Positions 37,696-46,807 are shown, counted from the stretch's first letter. The stretch: DNA of 64,000 bases from Hymenobacter jeongseonensis (GCF_015694725.1 NZ_JADQDQ010000002.1:62001-126000), one strand, 5' to 3'. Notes: generated from the sequence alone by a model not told the origin. A program made the numbers and translations.

Positions 37696-38931
37696 CTAGA
37701 CGGCTTGCAGCGTGCGCTGCTTTTTGCGATTCTTGCGAATGCGGTTCAGCCACATGATGGTGCCGGTGATGGGGAACGTGGCGCCAAGTAGACCGAATAT
37801 CAAGGCGAGAACTTTAGTGGGCCACCCAAAAATTGCCCCCGTGTGCACCGGCTTAAACAAGCCGCGAATGCGCTGCCCTACCGGCCGTTGCTCATACGTT
37901 TGCCCGCTGATAACCTTGCCCGAATATTGGTCGAGAAAAACTTCGTTGGTGGCGCCATCGGTAATGGCGCCGGCGGGCAACATGGCTACGCGCATGCTGC
38001 CTTCCGGGTCTTTTGGCAGCTGTAGCGTGTACGAAACCGCGCCGGGCGCCTGCTGGCGGGCCAGAGCCAGCACGGCATCGGCCGCAAACGGAGCAGCCCC
38101 CGCCACCACGGTGGAAACCGGCGGCTCGGGCCGCTTCAGCGGCGAATTGGTGAGCTTGTTGATGCCTTCGCCTACCCACTCGAAGGACATGCCCACGCCC
38201 GTCAGGGCCATGATGAACAGCACCAAAGAAGCATAGAAACCGAGCACAATGTGGAAGTCGTGGTTGAGGCGCTTCCAGCTGCTGCCCCATTTCACTTGCA
38301 GGCGCTGCGTCATGGCTTTGCGCGTGGCGGGCCACCACAGCACCAGGCCCGTGCCCAGGATAAACAGAAATATCGACGCACTCACACCCATCACCAGCTT
38401 GCCGATTTTGCCGGCCACCAAACCCCGGTGCAGCTGCTCCACGGTGTGGAAGAAGGTGTCGCGGGGGTTCACTTCGCCCGCAATAGCCGCCGTGTAGGGG
38501 TTCACGTAGATGCGGGGGCCACCGTCGCCTTTGCCCTTGCCTTTGCCGGCGCCCTCTTTGCCAGCGGGTTTGCTCTCAGCGGCGGGGCGGCCTTTGCGGC
38601 CTTCAGCGGCACCTTCGCCCTTTGCTCCTTTGCCTGGGCCACCGGCTCCTGCCAAGCTGATTTCTACCGTCCGGGTGGGGTCGGCGTACACTTTTATGCC
38701 GGCGATTTTGGCCTTGGGCTTGTAGGTACGCACCGCTGCGGCTAGGGTGGCCAAGGGCAGGCGGGCCGTGCTGGCGGGCGCCACGAAATAATGCTCCGAG
38801 TGCCAGGCCTGGTCAATTTCCTTCTCGAAAGCGAGGATGCTGCCCGTCAAACAAACGAACACAATGACCAGCCCCGACGCCAGGCCCAGGTACAGGTGAA
38901 TATTCCGAATCAGGGTTTTCGTCGGACTCAT
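37696..38931 (-). CDS. PepSY-associated TM protein (possible ferric-siderophore reductase)
   Basis: A 411-residue inner-membrane protein. The first helix region reads RNIHLYLGLASGLVIVFVCL, and three more helices occur near 205-225, 255-280 and 375-395. Family proteins often lie beside TonB receptors and are thought to help reduce iron released from siderophores. That fits the TonB siderophore receptor 150 bases upstream on the same strand. The periplasmic part carries an unusual Gly/Lys/Glu/Pro-rich insert of about 50 residues (about 100-150) just before PRIYVNPYTAAIAGEVNPRD. Confidence 0.85.
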   Translation of the reverse strand: MSPTKTLIRNIHLYLGLASGLVIVFVCLTGSILAFEKEIDQAWHSEHYFVAPASTARLPLATLAAAVRTYKPKAKIAGIKVYADPTRTVEISLAGAGGPGKGAKGEGAAEGRKGRPAAESKPAGKEGAGKGKGKGDGGPRIYVNPYTAAIAGEVNPRDTFFHTVEQLHRGLVAGKIGKLVMGVSASIFLFILGTGLVLWWPATRKAMTQRLQVKWGSSWKRLNHDFHIVLGFYASLVLFIMALTGVGMSFEWVGEGINKLTNSPLKRPEPPVSTVVAGAAPFAADAVLALARQQAPGAVSYTLQLPKDPEGSMRVAMLPAGAITDGATNEVFLDQYSGKVISGQTYEQRPVGQRIRGLFKPVHTGAIFGWPTKVLALIFGLLGATFPITGTIMWLNRIRKNRKKQRTLQAV

Positions 38932-39038
38932 TGGTATTCGCAGATTGACAGATGAAGGCAGTGGTAACGGAGGAACTTTGACAGAACCAACGCCGCTTAA
39001 CGCAGCCCCGGCTTAGCAAATTGAGTGATAACGGCAAA

Positions 39039-39072
39039 GTGGCCCGGCAACTTATCGCAGTCGCCGGGCCAC
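39039..39072 (-). terminator. Hairpin after the TonB receptor gene
   Basis: The ten-base arms GTGGCCCGGC and GCCGGGCCAC pair perfectly. The following T-run is weak (TTTGCCGTTAT), so it may reduce transcription into the PepSY gene without fully stopping it. Confidence 0.55.
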
Positions 39073-39087
39073 CTCAAAATTACGTCC

Positions 39088-41628
39088 TTACAGCTTGTAG
39101 CTCAAGGTGGCGGAGAAGTTGCGGGGCGCGATGGGGTTCACGCTGTTGTCATCGTGCAGGTTGTAGCTCAGCTCGTCGAGTAGGTTGGCCATCTTCACCC
39201 GCAGCTGGAAGTTGCGGTAGGCGTAGCCCAGCGAGGCATCGAAGAGGAAATAATTCGGAGCGGCGATATACTTGTTCACGTCGCCGTTCGGGAAAGGCAG
39301 GCCGGTGGCTGGGTTCACGAGGCGCGGATTGCGGCCCGCCAACCGGTCGCCAACGTAGTAGCTGGTCACGCCCGCCGTCAGGCCTTTGAGGAAGGTGTTT
39401 TCCACGAAGGTTTGGCCAAAGTTGTAGAACAGGCTAAAGTTGGCGGTGTGGGTGGGGTTGTAGCGGAGGCGGCTGCCTGCAGAATAGAGCGTGCTGCGGG
39501 TGTAAGCGGTGTGGTTGTAGCTGTAGCCAGAGATGAAGGTCCAGCCCTGGGTGGGCCGGCTTTGCACGTCTACTTCTACGCCTTTGCTGGTCACTTCGCC
39601 GGCCAATTCCTGCGGGGTGGTGGTTTGGGAAGTGGCGAAACGCGGGTCGGTGGGCAGGATGCTCTGCACCTGGTTGCTGTTCACGATGCGGTAGGCCGTC
39701 ACGTTGGCCGACAGCGCGCCGCGGAACAAGTCATTCTTCACACCCACCTCGTACTGGTCAATCAATGAAGGCTCCAGGGCTTTGCCGCTGAGGTCAAAAC
39801 CTGAGTTTGGGGTGAAGGAATTGGAATAAGACGCAAACACCGACATCGTTTTGATGGGCTGATACACCAGGCCCAGGCGCGGCGAAAACGCGTTGTCGTA
39901 CCGTTTATTTTCGGTCACTGTCGTCACCAGAAGTGGGTTATTTGCGGCGTCTACCACGGTTTTGCCAGTGGCATCTTTCACTGTAGCGCGGTAGTTGTAC
40001 ACGTCGCTGGGGGTTTCCTGGTAGCTCCACCGCAGGCCGGCCAGCAGCTTCACGTTGTCGAGCAGGCTGATGAGGTCCTGGGCGTAGAAGCCGGCGCGCC
40101 GGGTGTTGCCCAGCGTGCGGGTATTGTACTTCAGCGCATCGTAGCCGCTCACGGCCCCTTTCGGACTACGCAACTCCTTGCCGCGATTGAAAATATTAAC
40201 GGAGTCGTAGGCCTGCGCGAAATAGCTCAGCGCGTTGGTGTTGTACTGGTCGGCATCGGCACCCAGTAGCAGCGTGTGGCCAATGCTGCCGGTACGGAAC
40301 GTGCCCGTCAGGTCCAGTTGCCCCGTGAAGTAGTTCTCCGCCGTGGCCGAACGCTGCAAGTTGCGGCCTAAGTCGCCGTAGCGGGCCGACAGCGGGTTGG
40401 AAGTAGCAAAAGTGGTGGGCCGGGATGCGCTGCGCAGCTCGTTGTCGTAGCGCTGGAAGCCGGCTACGGCCCGCACCTGCCACACGTCGCTCAGGCGGCT
40501 GGCCAGCGTGGCGGTGGCGCTGGTCTGCTGGGTGGCGTTCAAGGCGTCAGACGTGTTCAAAAACCGGGTGCGCGACTCCTGCACCTGATAGTCGATGGCG
40601 CCCACGCCGTAGTCGGGGGTGCGGTTGTCCCGCAGGTAGTCGCCTTCCACGGTCAGGCTGGTTTTGGGGCTGAGGCGGAACAGCAGCGAGGGGTTCACGT
40701 ACACCCGGTCCGACTTCACCACGTCGCGGTAGCTATTGGCCTGCTCGTAGGTGCCATTCAGGCGGAAGGCCACTTTGGTGCTCTGGCCCACGGCGCCATA
40801 CACGTCAAACATCGGCTTAAACAACCCGAAGCTGCCCACGCGCAAGCCCACCGAACCGCCCCGCTCAAACTGCGGCTTTTTGGTCACGATGTTAAGAACG
40901 CCGCCCGCGGCCACGTTGCCATAAAGAATAGCGGCGCTGCCCTTCAGCACCTCCATGCGCTCCAGGGAGCTTACTTCCGGCATCGCGCCGTTGTTGAAAC
41001 GCACACCGTTCTTAAAGGTATTGTTGCTGCCGTAGGCGAAGCCGCGGCTGCCGAGTTCTTCCTGGGTGCCACCGGTGGCGCTCATCACATACAGGCCGGG
41101 CACGTTAGTCAGCACGTCGCTCAGGCGCAGGGCCTGCTGCTGCTCCAGCACATGGCGGTCAACGGTGACAATGCTCTGGGGCAGGTCCAGGGGCCGAATC
41201 GGCAGCTTGCCGATGCTGCTGGGCCGCTCGTTGATGGAACGCGTGGCCGTCACGGTCACCTCGTCGAGTTCCTTGTTGCCCTGAACCAGATTCGCTGGGG
41301 GCACCACCGCTATTTCGTCGGCCTTCACCTCAATCATCACCTCCTGCGGCGTGCAGCCCAGACAGGTAATGATAAGCGTTTGCCAGCCCAGTGGCGCCTC
41401 CACGCGGAAGTTGCCATCGGCCGTGGGGCTGGTGCCCCGGTTGGTGCCCTTCACTCGCACCGATACGTGGTCGGCGCTCTGCCCATCCGCAAACTGCACC
41501 TGGCCGGTTATCATGCCGTGCCCTCCCTGTCGATGCTGCCGCTGATGGCCCTGGGCATATACCGGCGATACGCCAATAGTAGGCAACAGAGCAGCTGAAA
41601 GAAGCAGAGGAAGGATAAGGTGGCGCAT
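39088..41628 (-). CDS. TonB-dependent siderophore receptor
   Basis: The start is the Met opening MRHLILPLLLSAALLPTIGV, a signal peptide, giving 846 residues. In order: a carboxypeptidase-like N-terminal domain (about 45-125, GMITGQVQFADGQ and FRVEAPLGWQTL), a plug domain (about 150-260, IRPLDLPQSIVTVDRHVL and GGTQEELGSRGFAYGS), and a 22-strand barrel that ends in the sequence IAPRNFSATLSYKL. The plug sequence resembles FecA/FhuA-type siderophore receptors. Two Fur-like operators precede it, so it should be repressed when iron is plentiful. Confidence 0.93.
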   Translation of the reverse strand: MRHLILPLLLSAALLPTIGVSPVYAQGHQRQHRQGGHGMITGQVQFADGQSADHVSVRVKGTNRGTSPTADGNFRVEAPLGWQTLIITCLGCTPQEVMIEVKADEIAVVPPANLVQGNKELDEVTVTATRSINERPSSIGKLPIRPLDLPQSIVTVDRHVLEQQQALRLSDVLTNVPGLYVMSATGGTQEELGSRGFAYGSNNTFKNGVRFNNGAMPEVSSLERMEVLKGSAAILYGNVAAGGVLNIVTKKPQFERGGSVGLRVGSFGLFKPMFDVYGAVGQSTKVAFRLNGTYEQANSYRDVVKSDRVYVNPSLLFRLSPKTSLTVEGDYLRDNRTPDYGVGAIDYQVQESRTRFLNTSDALNATQQTSATATLASRLSDVWQVRAVAGFQRYDNELRSASRPTTFATSNPLSARYGDLGRNLQRSATAENYFTGQLDLTGTFRTGSIGHTLLLGADADQYNTNALSYFAQAYDSVNIFNRGKELRSPKGAVSGYDALKYNTRTLGNTRRAGFYAQDLISLLDNVKLLAGLRWSYQETPSDVYNYRATVKDATGKTVVDAANNPLLVTTVTENKRYDNAFSPRLGLVYQPIKTMSVFASYSNSFTPNSGFDLSGKALEPSLIDQYEVGVKNDLFRGALSANVTAYRIVNSNQVQSILPTDPRFATSQTTTPQELAGEVTSKGVEVDVQSRPTQGWTFISGYSYNHTAYTRSTLYSAGSRLRYNPTHTANFSLFYNFGQTFVENTFLKGLTAGVTSYYVGDRLAGRNPRLVNPATGLPFPNGDVNKYIAAPNYFLFDASLGYAYRNFQLRVKMANLLDELSYNLHDDNSVNPIAPRNFSATLSYKL

Positions 41629-41634
41629 GCGCTT

Positions 41635-41653
41635 ATTTAGAATGATTATAAAC
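41635..41653 (-). promoter_or_regulatory. Fur-like operator 1
   Basis: ATTTAGAATGATTATAAAC is a 19-base imperfect palindrome. Seven of nine half-site positions match. It lies seven bases before the receptor start codon, downstream of the candidate -7 box, where a bound repressor would block elongation or translation start. Confidence 0.55.
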
Positions 41654-41658
41654 TGATG

Positions 41659-41666
41659 CAAAGGTG
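41659..41666 (-). promoter_or_regulatory. Candidate -7 element of the siderophore receptor (CACCTTTG)
   Basis: CACCTTTG on the minus strand differs from TAnnTTTG at one specified base. It lies between the two Fur-like boxes, 31 bases before the start codon. Confidence 0.35.
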
Positions 41667-41672
41667 CGGCTT

Positions 41673-41691
41673 ATTTAGAACCGTTCCAAAT
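41673..41691 (-). promoter_or_regulatory. Fur-like operator 2
   Basis: ATTTAGAACCGTTCCAAAT is a 19-base palindrome with one mismatched pair. It covers the expected -33 region of the promoter. Its centre is 38 bases from the first box. Confidence 0.6.
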
Positions 41692-41740
41692 AGTATCAGA
41701 TATAATTTTTCAGCCGTTCAGCTTGGCGGTGGCTAAAAAA

Positions 41741-41774
41741 CAACAGCGCCCGACTGGAGAGCCGGGCGCTGTTG
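41741..41774 (-). terminator. Terminator after the LLM oxidoreductase gene
   Basis: CAACAGCGCCCG and CGGGCGCTGTTG pair perfectly. Read on the minus strand they are followed by TTTTTTAG, a classic intrinsic terminator. Confidence 0.9.
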
Positions 41775-41802
41775 CATGCACTTATAGTTGCATGCACTTA
41801 TA
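41771..41802. repeat. Perfect tandem duplication of 16 bases
   Basis: GTTGCATGCACTTATA occurs twice without a gap (41771-41786 and 41787-41802), next to the terminator of the LLM gene. It looks like a small replication-slippage duplication. Confidence 0.8.
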
Positions 41803-41822
41803 AAGGAAGAGCCTCTCCCCTG

Positions 41823-42878
41823 CTAGGAACCCATCGCGGCGAGTTCAGGCTCGGCAGTAGTCTTGTTTAACTCGAATACCTCGGCCAGCAATTCGTACGA
41901 GCGCCGCCGGTCTTGGAAGTCCGCCGTGATGGTCACGGCCGTGATTTCGTCCACCTGATATTCGGCGGCCAGCGCCGTGAATTGGGCGTGCACCTGCTCG
42001 GGCGTGCCGCTTACTATGCGGTTGCGGTTTTGGCGCAGGTGCAGCTGGTCCTCTTCGCTGAAGCGGGTGTTGCGCACTTCTTCCGCCGTGGGGAATGAGC
42101 CCCGCTCGCCCTTGCCGAAGCGCAGCAGCATGATGTCCATGGCGGCGCGCAGCTCCTGGGCCTTTTCCTCGGTATCGGCGCACAGCGTGAACACAGCCAT
42201 GTTGGCCAGCGGCGCGGGCAGTTCTTTGGAAGCCCGGAACCGCTCGCGGTAGGTGCGCACAGCCGCCGGACCGCCGTGGCCGTTGATGAACTGGGCAAAT
42301 GAAAACGCCATGCCCAGGTGCGCCGCAAACAGGCCGCTCTGGCCGCTGGAGCTCAGCAGCCACAATTCCGGTACGCTCGGCGCCTTCGGAATGGCCATCA
42401 CCCGCTCGTGGATGGTTTCGGGCACCCGGTCGTCGCGCAGGTAGGCTTGCAGGTCCATGAGCTGCTCCACAAAGTCCTGCTCGCTAAAGGTGTTGCTGGG
42501 GTTGAGGGCGTGTGCCGTGAGGCGGTCGCCGCCGGGCGCACGGCCCATGCCCAGGTCGATGCGGCCGGGAAACAGCGTTTCGAGCATGCGGAAATTCTCG
42601 GCCACTTTCAGGGCGCTGTAGTGCGGCAGCATGATGCCGCCCGACCCCAGGCGAATGCGCTGGGTTTGGCTGCCGAGGTAGGCAATGAGCACCTCCGGCG
42701 TGGAGCCGGCCAGGGTATCGGTATTGTGGTGCTCGGAAACCCAAAAGCGGCCGTAGCCGAGCCGGTCGGCCAATTGGGCGAGTTCTACGGTTTCGAGCAC
42801 GGCCTGCCGCGCCGTGCTCCCCGGGCGAATGGGGGACTGGTCGAGCACGTTCAGGCGAAGCTTGGGGGAGGTTGTCAT
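41823..42878 (-). CDS. LLM-class flavin-dependent oxidoreductase
   Basis: A 351-residue luciferase-like monooxygenase fold. The start is the Met opening MTTSPKLRLNVLDQSPI, the usual N-terminus of the subgroup, and the longer frame has no support. Motifs: YGRFWVSEHHNTDTLAGSTP (about 45-64), RIRLGSGGIMLPHYSALKVAE and GRIDLGMGRAPGGD. The subgroup uses FMN with reducing partners to oxidise unknown small molecules. It is divergent from the dienelactone hydrolase gene. A strong terminator follows. Confidence 0.9.
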   Translation of the reverse strand: MTTSPKLRLNVLDQSPIRPGSTARQAVLETVELAQLADRLGYGRFWVSEHHNTDTLAGSTPEVLIAYLGSQTQRIRLGSGGIMLPHYSALKVAENFRMLETLFPGRIDLGMGRAPGGDRLTAHALNPSNTFSEQDFVEQLMDLQAYLRDDRVPETIHERVMAIPKAPSVPELWLLSSSGQSGLFAAHLGMAFSFAQFINGHGGPAAVRTYRERFRASKELPAPLANMAVFTLCADTEEKAQELRAAMDIMLLRFGKGERGSFPTAEEVRNTRFSEEDQLHLRQNRNRIVSGTPEQVHAQFTALAAEYQVDEITAVTITADFQDRRRSYELLAEVFELNKTTAEPELAAMGS

Positions 42879-43024
42879 AGTCTGAGAGAAGGAAATTGGG
42901 TTCCAAAACCACCGGCGGGGGCTTCCGGTTCGAGCCGGTCGGTGCGGGGCCGCTCCGGGCGGCAGAATGAACATTTGGCAAGTCAACTGTTACGCACCCG
43001 AACTATTCTCACCTTCCTCTTTTA

Positions 43025-43738
43025 ATGAGCGACCACAACAACGTCACCATCCAAGTAGCCGATGGCACCGAAATGCGCGCCTACTCGGCCTTCCCAACCA
43101 GCACGGGCCCCGTGCCTGGCATCATCCTGCTGCAGGAAGCCTTCGGCGTGAACCACCACATCCGCAGCGTGGCCGACCGCCTGGCTGCCGCCGGCTACGC
43201 CGTCATTGCCCCGGAGATTTTTCACCGCACGGCCGCGCCGGGCCTCGAAATTGCCTATTCGGACTTCGCCACCGTCGCCATGCCGCACTACGGCGCCATC
43301 AATAACGAGGACTTGACCTCGGACTTGCAAGCCTCGTTCGACTGGCTGAAATCACAAGCATTGGTGATACCCGAAAAGATAGGCAGCATCGGATTCTGCC
43401 TGGGCGGCCGGGTGTCGTTCCTGGCCAATGCCGTGCTACCGCTGGCCGCGGCTGTGTCGTATTACGGTGGCGGCACGCACACGCTCACCGACCGGGCCAA
43501 GGACCTGCATGCGCCGCACCTCTTTTTCTGGGGTGGGCTGGATGAGCACATCGGCAAGGAGCACATTGCGGCGGTAACCGATGCGGTAGAAGCCGCCGGC
43601 AAACCCTTCATCAACACCGTCATTTCCTACGCCGACCACGGCTTCCATTGCGACGAGCGTCCCAGCTACCACCCACAAGCCGCTGCAGAAGCCTGGGCAC
43701 TAACGCTGGCGTTCTTGAAGGAGAAACTGGGCGCGTAA
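43025..43738 (+). CDS. Dienelactone hydrolase family protein
   Basis: A 237-residue alpha/beta hydrolase of the DLH type. It opens with a beta strand (NVTIQVADGTEMRAYSAFP), and GIILLQEAFGVNHHIRSVAD is the family's second motif. The nucleophile is the Cys in GSIGFCLGGRVSF (about residue 124), the Asp is in FFWGGLDEHIG, and the His is in YADHGFHCDERP. Known relatives open the lactone ring in chloroaromatic breakdown, but many act on other esters. The substrate is unknown here. Confidence 0.92.
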   Translation: MSDHNNVTIQVADGTEMRAYSAFPTSTGPVPGIILLQEAFGVNHHIRSVADRLAAAGYAVIAPEIFHRTAAPGLEIAYSDFATVAMPHYGAINNEDLTSDLQASFDWLKSQALVIPEKIGSIGFCLGGRVSFLANAVLPLAAAVSYYGGGTHTLTDRAKDLHAPHLFFWGGLDEHIGKEHIAAVTDAVEAAGKPFINTVISYADHGFHCDERPSYHPQAAAEAWALTLAFLKEKLGA

Positions 43739-43751
43739 CAACTGGCGAAAA

Positions 43752-43865
43752 CCAAAAAAACGTCATCCTGAGCGGAGTCGAAGCATCTCTACCGCACAAC
43801 TAAATTCATTTTAGTATTGCAGTAGAGATGCTTCGACAGGCTCAGCATGACGTTCTGTTTTTTGG
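43752..43865. repeat. REP-like palindrome between convergent genes (copy 2)
   Basis: The arms at 43752-43791 and 43823-43865 pair over most of their length around an AT-rich loop. They share the core ACGTCAT..TGAGCG..GAA.CATCTC with the palindrome at 13763-13878. The outer ends add A-runs and T-runs (CCAAAAAAACG / GTTTTTTGG), which would aid termination on both strands. Confidence 0.78.
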
Positions 43866-43898
43866 CTGTTTTTCAATTATATCAAACGCTCGCCTATA

Positions 43899-44945
43899 TC
43901 AAACGCTCGCCGCGACCGGCTGCTGCGCCGCTGCTTGCCGGCCCAAATACTGCGCCATGCTGCTGGCCAACACAATTTGCAGCGCATGGTAGAGCATGAG
44001 CGGCAGCAGAATGAGGCCGGTAGCGGCACTGGCCGGAAACAACAAGCTGGCCATCACGCTGCCGTGCACCAACGACTTTTTGGAGCCGCAGAACACCGCC
44101 ACCACCTGGTCGGCCCGCGAGAAATTGAGCATCCGGCTCAGGCCCCAGATGAGGGCGAAGACCACCAGGTACAGCCCCACCATGCCGGCGCCCAGCTTGA
44201 ACACATCGGCGGGCCGGTAGCGGCTGAAAATGCCTTCGGCAAAGGAGTCGCAGAAGGCGGTGAACACGATGAGCAGGATGGTGATTTGGTCGAAGATGCG
44301 CAGGCCGGATTTGTGGCGCTCGGCAAAGGCATTGAAGCGTGAATTGAGCAGCACGCCCGCTCCCACCGGCAGCACCACTTGCCAGAGCAGCTGCACGGCC
44401 AGTCCCCACAGCTGGCTGCTATCGGCGCTGGTGTGCAGGAAAAGGCTGGCGAGCAGCGGCGTGATTAGAATTCCCAACAGGCTAGAAATACTGGCGTTGA
44501 AGATGGCCGCCGGCAGGTTGCCGCCCGCAATGCTCACCATCACCACCGAGGTAGAAACCGTGCTGGGCAGGGCGCACAGGAAGAAAATGCTCTGCCAAAG
44601 CAGGTCTCCCTTCTCGGGACCGAAGAATGGTCGCGCCAGCAGGGCCAGCGCCGGAAACAACACAAACGTGGCCGCTTGCACCAGTAGGTGCAGTTTCCAG
44701 TTGCGCATGCCGGCCCGCAGCTTTTCGAAACTCAACTTCAGGCCATAAAAAAAGAACACCAACGCCACGCCCACGGTGGTGATGATTTTCCAGGGCACGG
44801 GGCTGGCCTTGCTGCCCAACCCCGGCTGGAAATAGGCCAGCACCACCACCCCAATCAGGGCTAGCAAAAACCAATCGAGCCCGGCGCGGGCCAAGAGCGC
44901 AGCAAGGCGGTTGGGAACTGGGGCAGCAGCAGCAGGTTGAATCAT
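43899..44945 (-). CDS. Bile-acid:sodium symporter-like transporter
   Basis: A 348-residue membrane protein with about nine or ten helices, of the SBF-like group. Helical segments begin at WFLLALIGVVVLAYF. The core motif FFLCALPSTVSTSVVMVSIAGGNLPAAIFNAS (about residues 120-152) carries the family's crossed-helix Pro/Ser pattern, and PLLASLFLH and VLLPVGAGVLLNSRF follow. The ion or substrate carried is not known. It is convergent with the dienelactone hydrolase gene across the REP-like palindrome. Confidence 0.87.
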   Translation of the reverse strand: MIQPAAAAPVPNRLAALLARAGLDWFLLALIGVVVLAYFQPGLGSKASPVPWKIITTVGVALVFFFYGLKLSFEKLRAGMRNWKLHLLVQAATFVLFPALALLARPFFGPEKGDLLWQSIFFLCALPSTVSTSVVMVSIAGGNLPAAIFNASISSLLGILITPLLASLFLHTSADSSQLWGLAVQLLWQVVLPVGAGVLLNSRFNAFAERHKSGLRIFDQITILLIVFTAFCDSFAEGIFSRYRPADVFKLGAGMVGLYLVVFALIWGLSRMLNFSRADQVVAVFCGSKKSLVHGSVMASLLFPASAATGLILLPLMLYHALQIVLASSMAQYLGRQAAAQQPVAASV

Positions 44946-44999
44946 GCTTCAAAATACGCCAGCACCGCCATAAAGATGAGCTAAACGCCCAAAAACAGG

Positions 45000-45032
45000 A
45001 CCGGCGCCCAACTCTGAGAGTCGGGCGCCGGT
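45000..45032 (-). terminator. Terminator after the 45056-45565 gene
   Basis: The perfect ten-base arms ACCGGCGCCC and GGGCGCCGGT are followed on the minus strand by CCTGTTTTTG. Confidence 0.85.
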
Positions 45033-45055
45033 CGAAGAAGTTGTCTGATAACCGC

Positions 45056-45565
45056 TTATTGGTCGGCTCCGCCGCCCAGGCCGGGGGCCGGATTGCCCTG
45101 CACACCTTGTACGTTGGGCACGCCCATTTTCTCCTCGCGCTTGCGCTGGTATTTATCGAATTGAGCCGACGTCAGCACTTCCTTGATAGCAGAAAGGCGG
45201 GAACTGCTGATGCTTTCGACCACGCCGGCCAGTTTGCGCGGGTCAGTGCGGTAGCGCAGGCGGGCCGTCTCAACATTATCAATGGCGCGGCGGTTGATGA
45301 CGCGTACTTTTTCGGTTTGCTGGGGGTTCAAGCCCAGGTTTTTTTGCATGTTGACGGTAAGGGCATTCGCCTTGGTGTCAATCACCGCATCGGAAGGGCC
45401 GGCAACGGCAGGCGCTTCGGCAACTTGGGTTGTTTTGGTTTTTACGCTGGGCTGGCCCGCCGGCTTCACCTTGGTTTTGACGGTATTTGCGGCGGTTGGG
45501 GCTTGCGCCAGCACGGCTGGGGCAGTAGCCAAGGCCAGCAACGACAAGAGCATCAACGATTTCAT
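45056..45565 (-). CDS. Secreted helical protein (Spy-like)
   Basis: The start is the Met opening MKSLMLLSLLALATAPAVLA, a signal peptide, giving 169 residues. The frame further upstream to 45718 has no support. After a Lys/Thr/Ala-rich linker, the C-terminal half is helical: NLGLNPQQTEKVRVINRRA and AIKEVLTSAQFDKYQRKREE. The LxPxQ and LTxxQ pairs resemble periplasmic Spy/CpxP-type proteins, similar in kind to the protein at 17015-17497. The function is inferred only. Confidence 0.68.
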   Translation of the reverse strand: MKSLMLLSLLALATAPAVLAQAPTAANTVKTKVKPAGQPSVKTKTTQVAEAPAVAGPSDAVIDTKANALTVNMQKNLGLNPQQTEKVRVINRRAIDNVETARLRYRTDPRKLAGVVESISSSRLSAIKEVLTSAQFDKYQRKREEKMGVPNVQGVQGNPAPGLGGGADQ

Positions 45566-45763
45566 ATTAAAAGGGCAAGAATTTAAACGCATATAAAGAA
45601 CAGCAAACCAACGCCGTAAAGGAAGAGCAAATATCGGGCGAAAACCCGGCCCACTTCGGTCCCAACGTGGCTGTAACCACGTTTCGTGCCAGAGGTGCCC
45701 GAAAAAACGGCTTGCCACTCACTGCGGTGCAACCTTTAGCTCGCTTTTGGCATACAACCTACT

Positions 45764-46807
45764 ATGAAACACGACAAACGCACCAACAAAAACTGGCTGC
45801 TGGCCGCAGGCCTGGGCGCCGCCGCCTTGGCCGCCTCCCTCTGGGGCAACCGCCGCGGTTCCTACGACCTGAGCCGGCGGGTCGTGCTCATCACCGGCGG
45901 CTCACGAGGATTAGGCCTAGTGCTGGCCCGGCAGGCCGTGGCCGAGGGTGCCCGCGTGGCCATTTGTGCCCGCGACGAGGCCGAACTGGCCCGCGCCCGC
46001 CAGGACCTGCTGCTGGCCGGTGCAGCCGAAGCGGACGTCCTTACCCTGGCCCACGACATCACCAACGAAGCCGAAGTACGGTCAATGGTGGCCGAGGTCG
46101 AGCAACGTTTCGGAACAGTCGATGTGCTCATCAACAACGCCGGCATCATCGTGGGCGGCCCGCTCGACAACATGGATTCGCGGGATTACGAGGATTCCAT
46201 GGCCATCCACTTCTGGGCGCCGCTGCACGCCATGCAGGCCGTGCTGCCCGGCATGCGCCGCCGGGGTGCAGGCCGTATCGTCAACATATCCTCACTCGGA
46301 GGCAAGGTGGCCATGCCCCACATGACGCCTTATAGCGCCAGCAAATTTGCCCTAGTGGGCCTTTCAGAGGGTTTCCGAGCCGAGATGCGGCAACATGGCA
46401 TCAGCGTCACCACGGTATGTCCCGGCCTGATGCGCACCGGCAGCCCCGGCCACGCGTTGGTGAAGGGCCAGCAGAAAAAGGAGTTCGCCTGGTTCAGCAT
46501 CGCCGACTCCTTGCCCGGCCTCACGATGAGCGCCGAGCAGGCCGCCCGCCAAATCTGGAACGCCTGCCGCCGCGGCGATGGCGAGGTCATTCTATCGTTG
46601 CCGGCCAAGCTGCTGGCGGCCTTCCACGGCCTGCTGCCCGGCACTACCACCGATATTCTGAGCTGGCTGAACCGGGCCCTGCCCGCCACCGGCGAGAGCC
46701 CGGCGGCCAACGTGCGCCGCACCGGCTACGAAAGCGAAAGCGCCCTCACCAAGTCGCCGCTGACGGCCCTTACACGCAAGGCTGCCCTCAAAAACAACGA
46801 GGTCTAA
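45764..46807 (+). CDS. SDR family oxidoreductase
   Basis: A 347-residue short-chain dehydrogenase with a hydrophobic N-terminal segment (WLLAAGLGAAALAASLWG) that may anchor it in the membrane. The NAD(P) loop is VLITGGSRGLGLVLA (about residues 43-57). NNAGIIVGGPL is the NNAG motif, and the catalytic Ser and YxxxK appear as ISSLGG and YSASKFAL. The long C-terminal tail (about 290-347) exceeds the usual SDR length of about 250 residues. A strong terminator follows. Confidence 0.9.
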   Translation: MKHDKRTNKNWLLAAGLGAAALAASLWGNRRGSYDLSRRVVLITGGSRGLGLVLARQAVAEGARVAICARDEAELARARQDLLLAGAAEADVLTLAHDITNEAEVRSMVAEVEQRFGTVDVLINNAGIIVGGPLDNMDSRDYEDSMAIHFWAPLHAMQAVLPGMRRRGAGRIVNISSLGGKVAMPHMTPYSASKFALVGLSEGFRAEMRQHGISVTTVCPGLMRTGSPGHALVKGQQKKEFAWFSIADSLPGLTMSAEQAARQIWNACRRGDGEVILSLPAKLLAAFHGLLPGTTTDILSWLNRALPATGESPAANVRRTGYESESALTKSPLTALTRKAALKNNEV

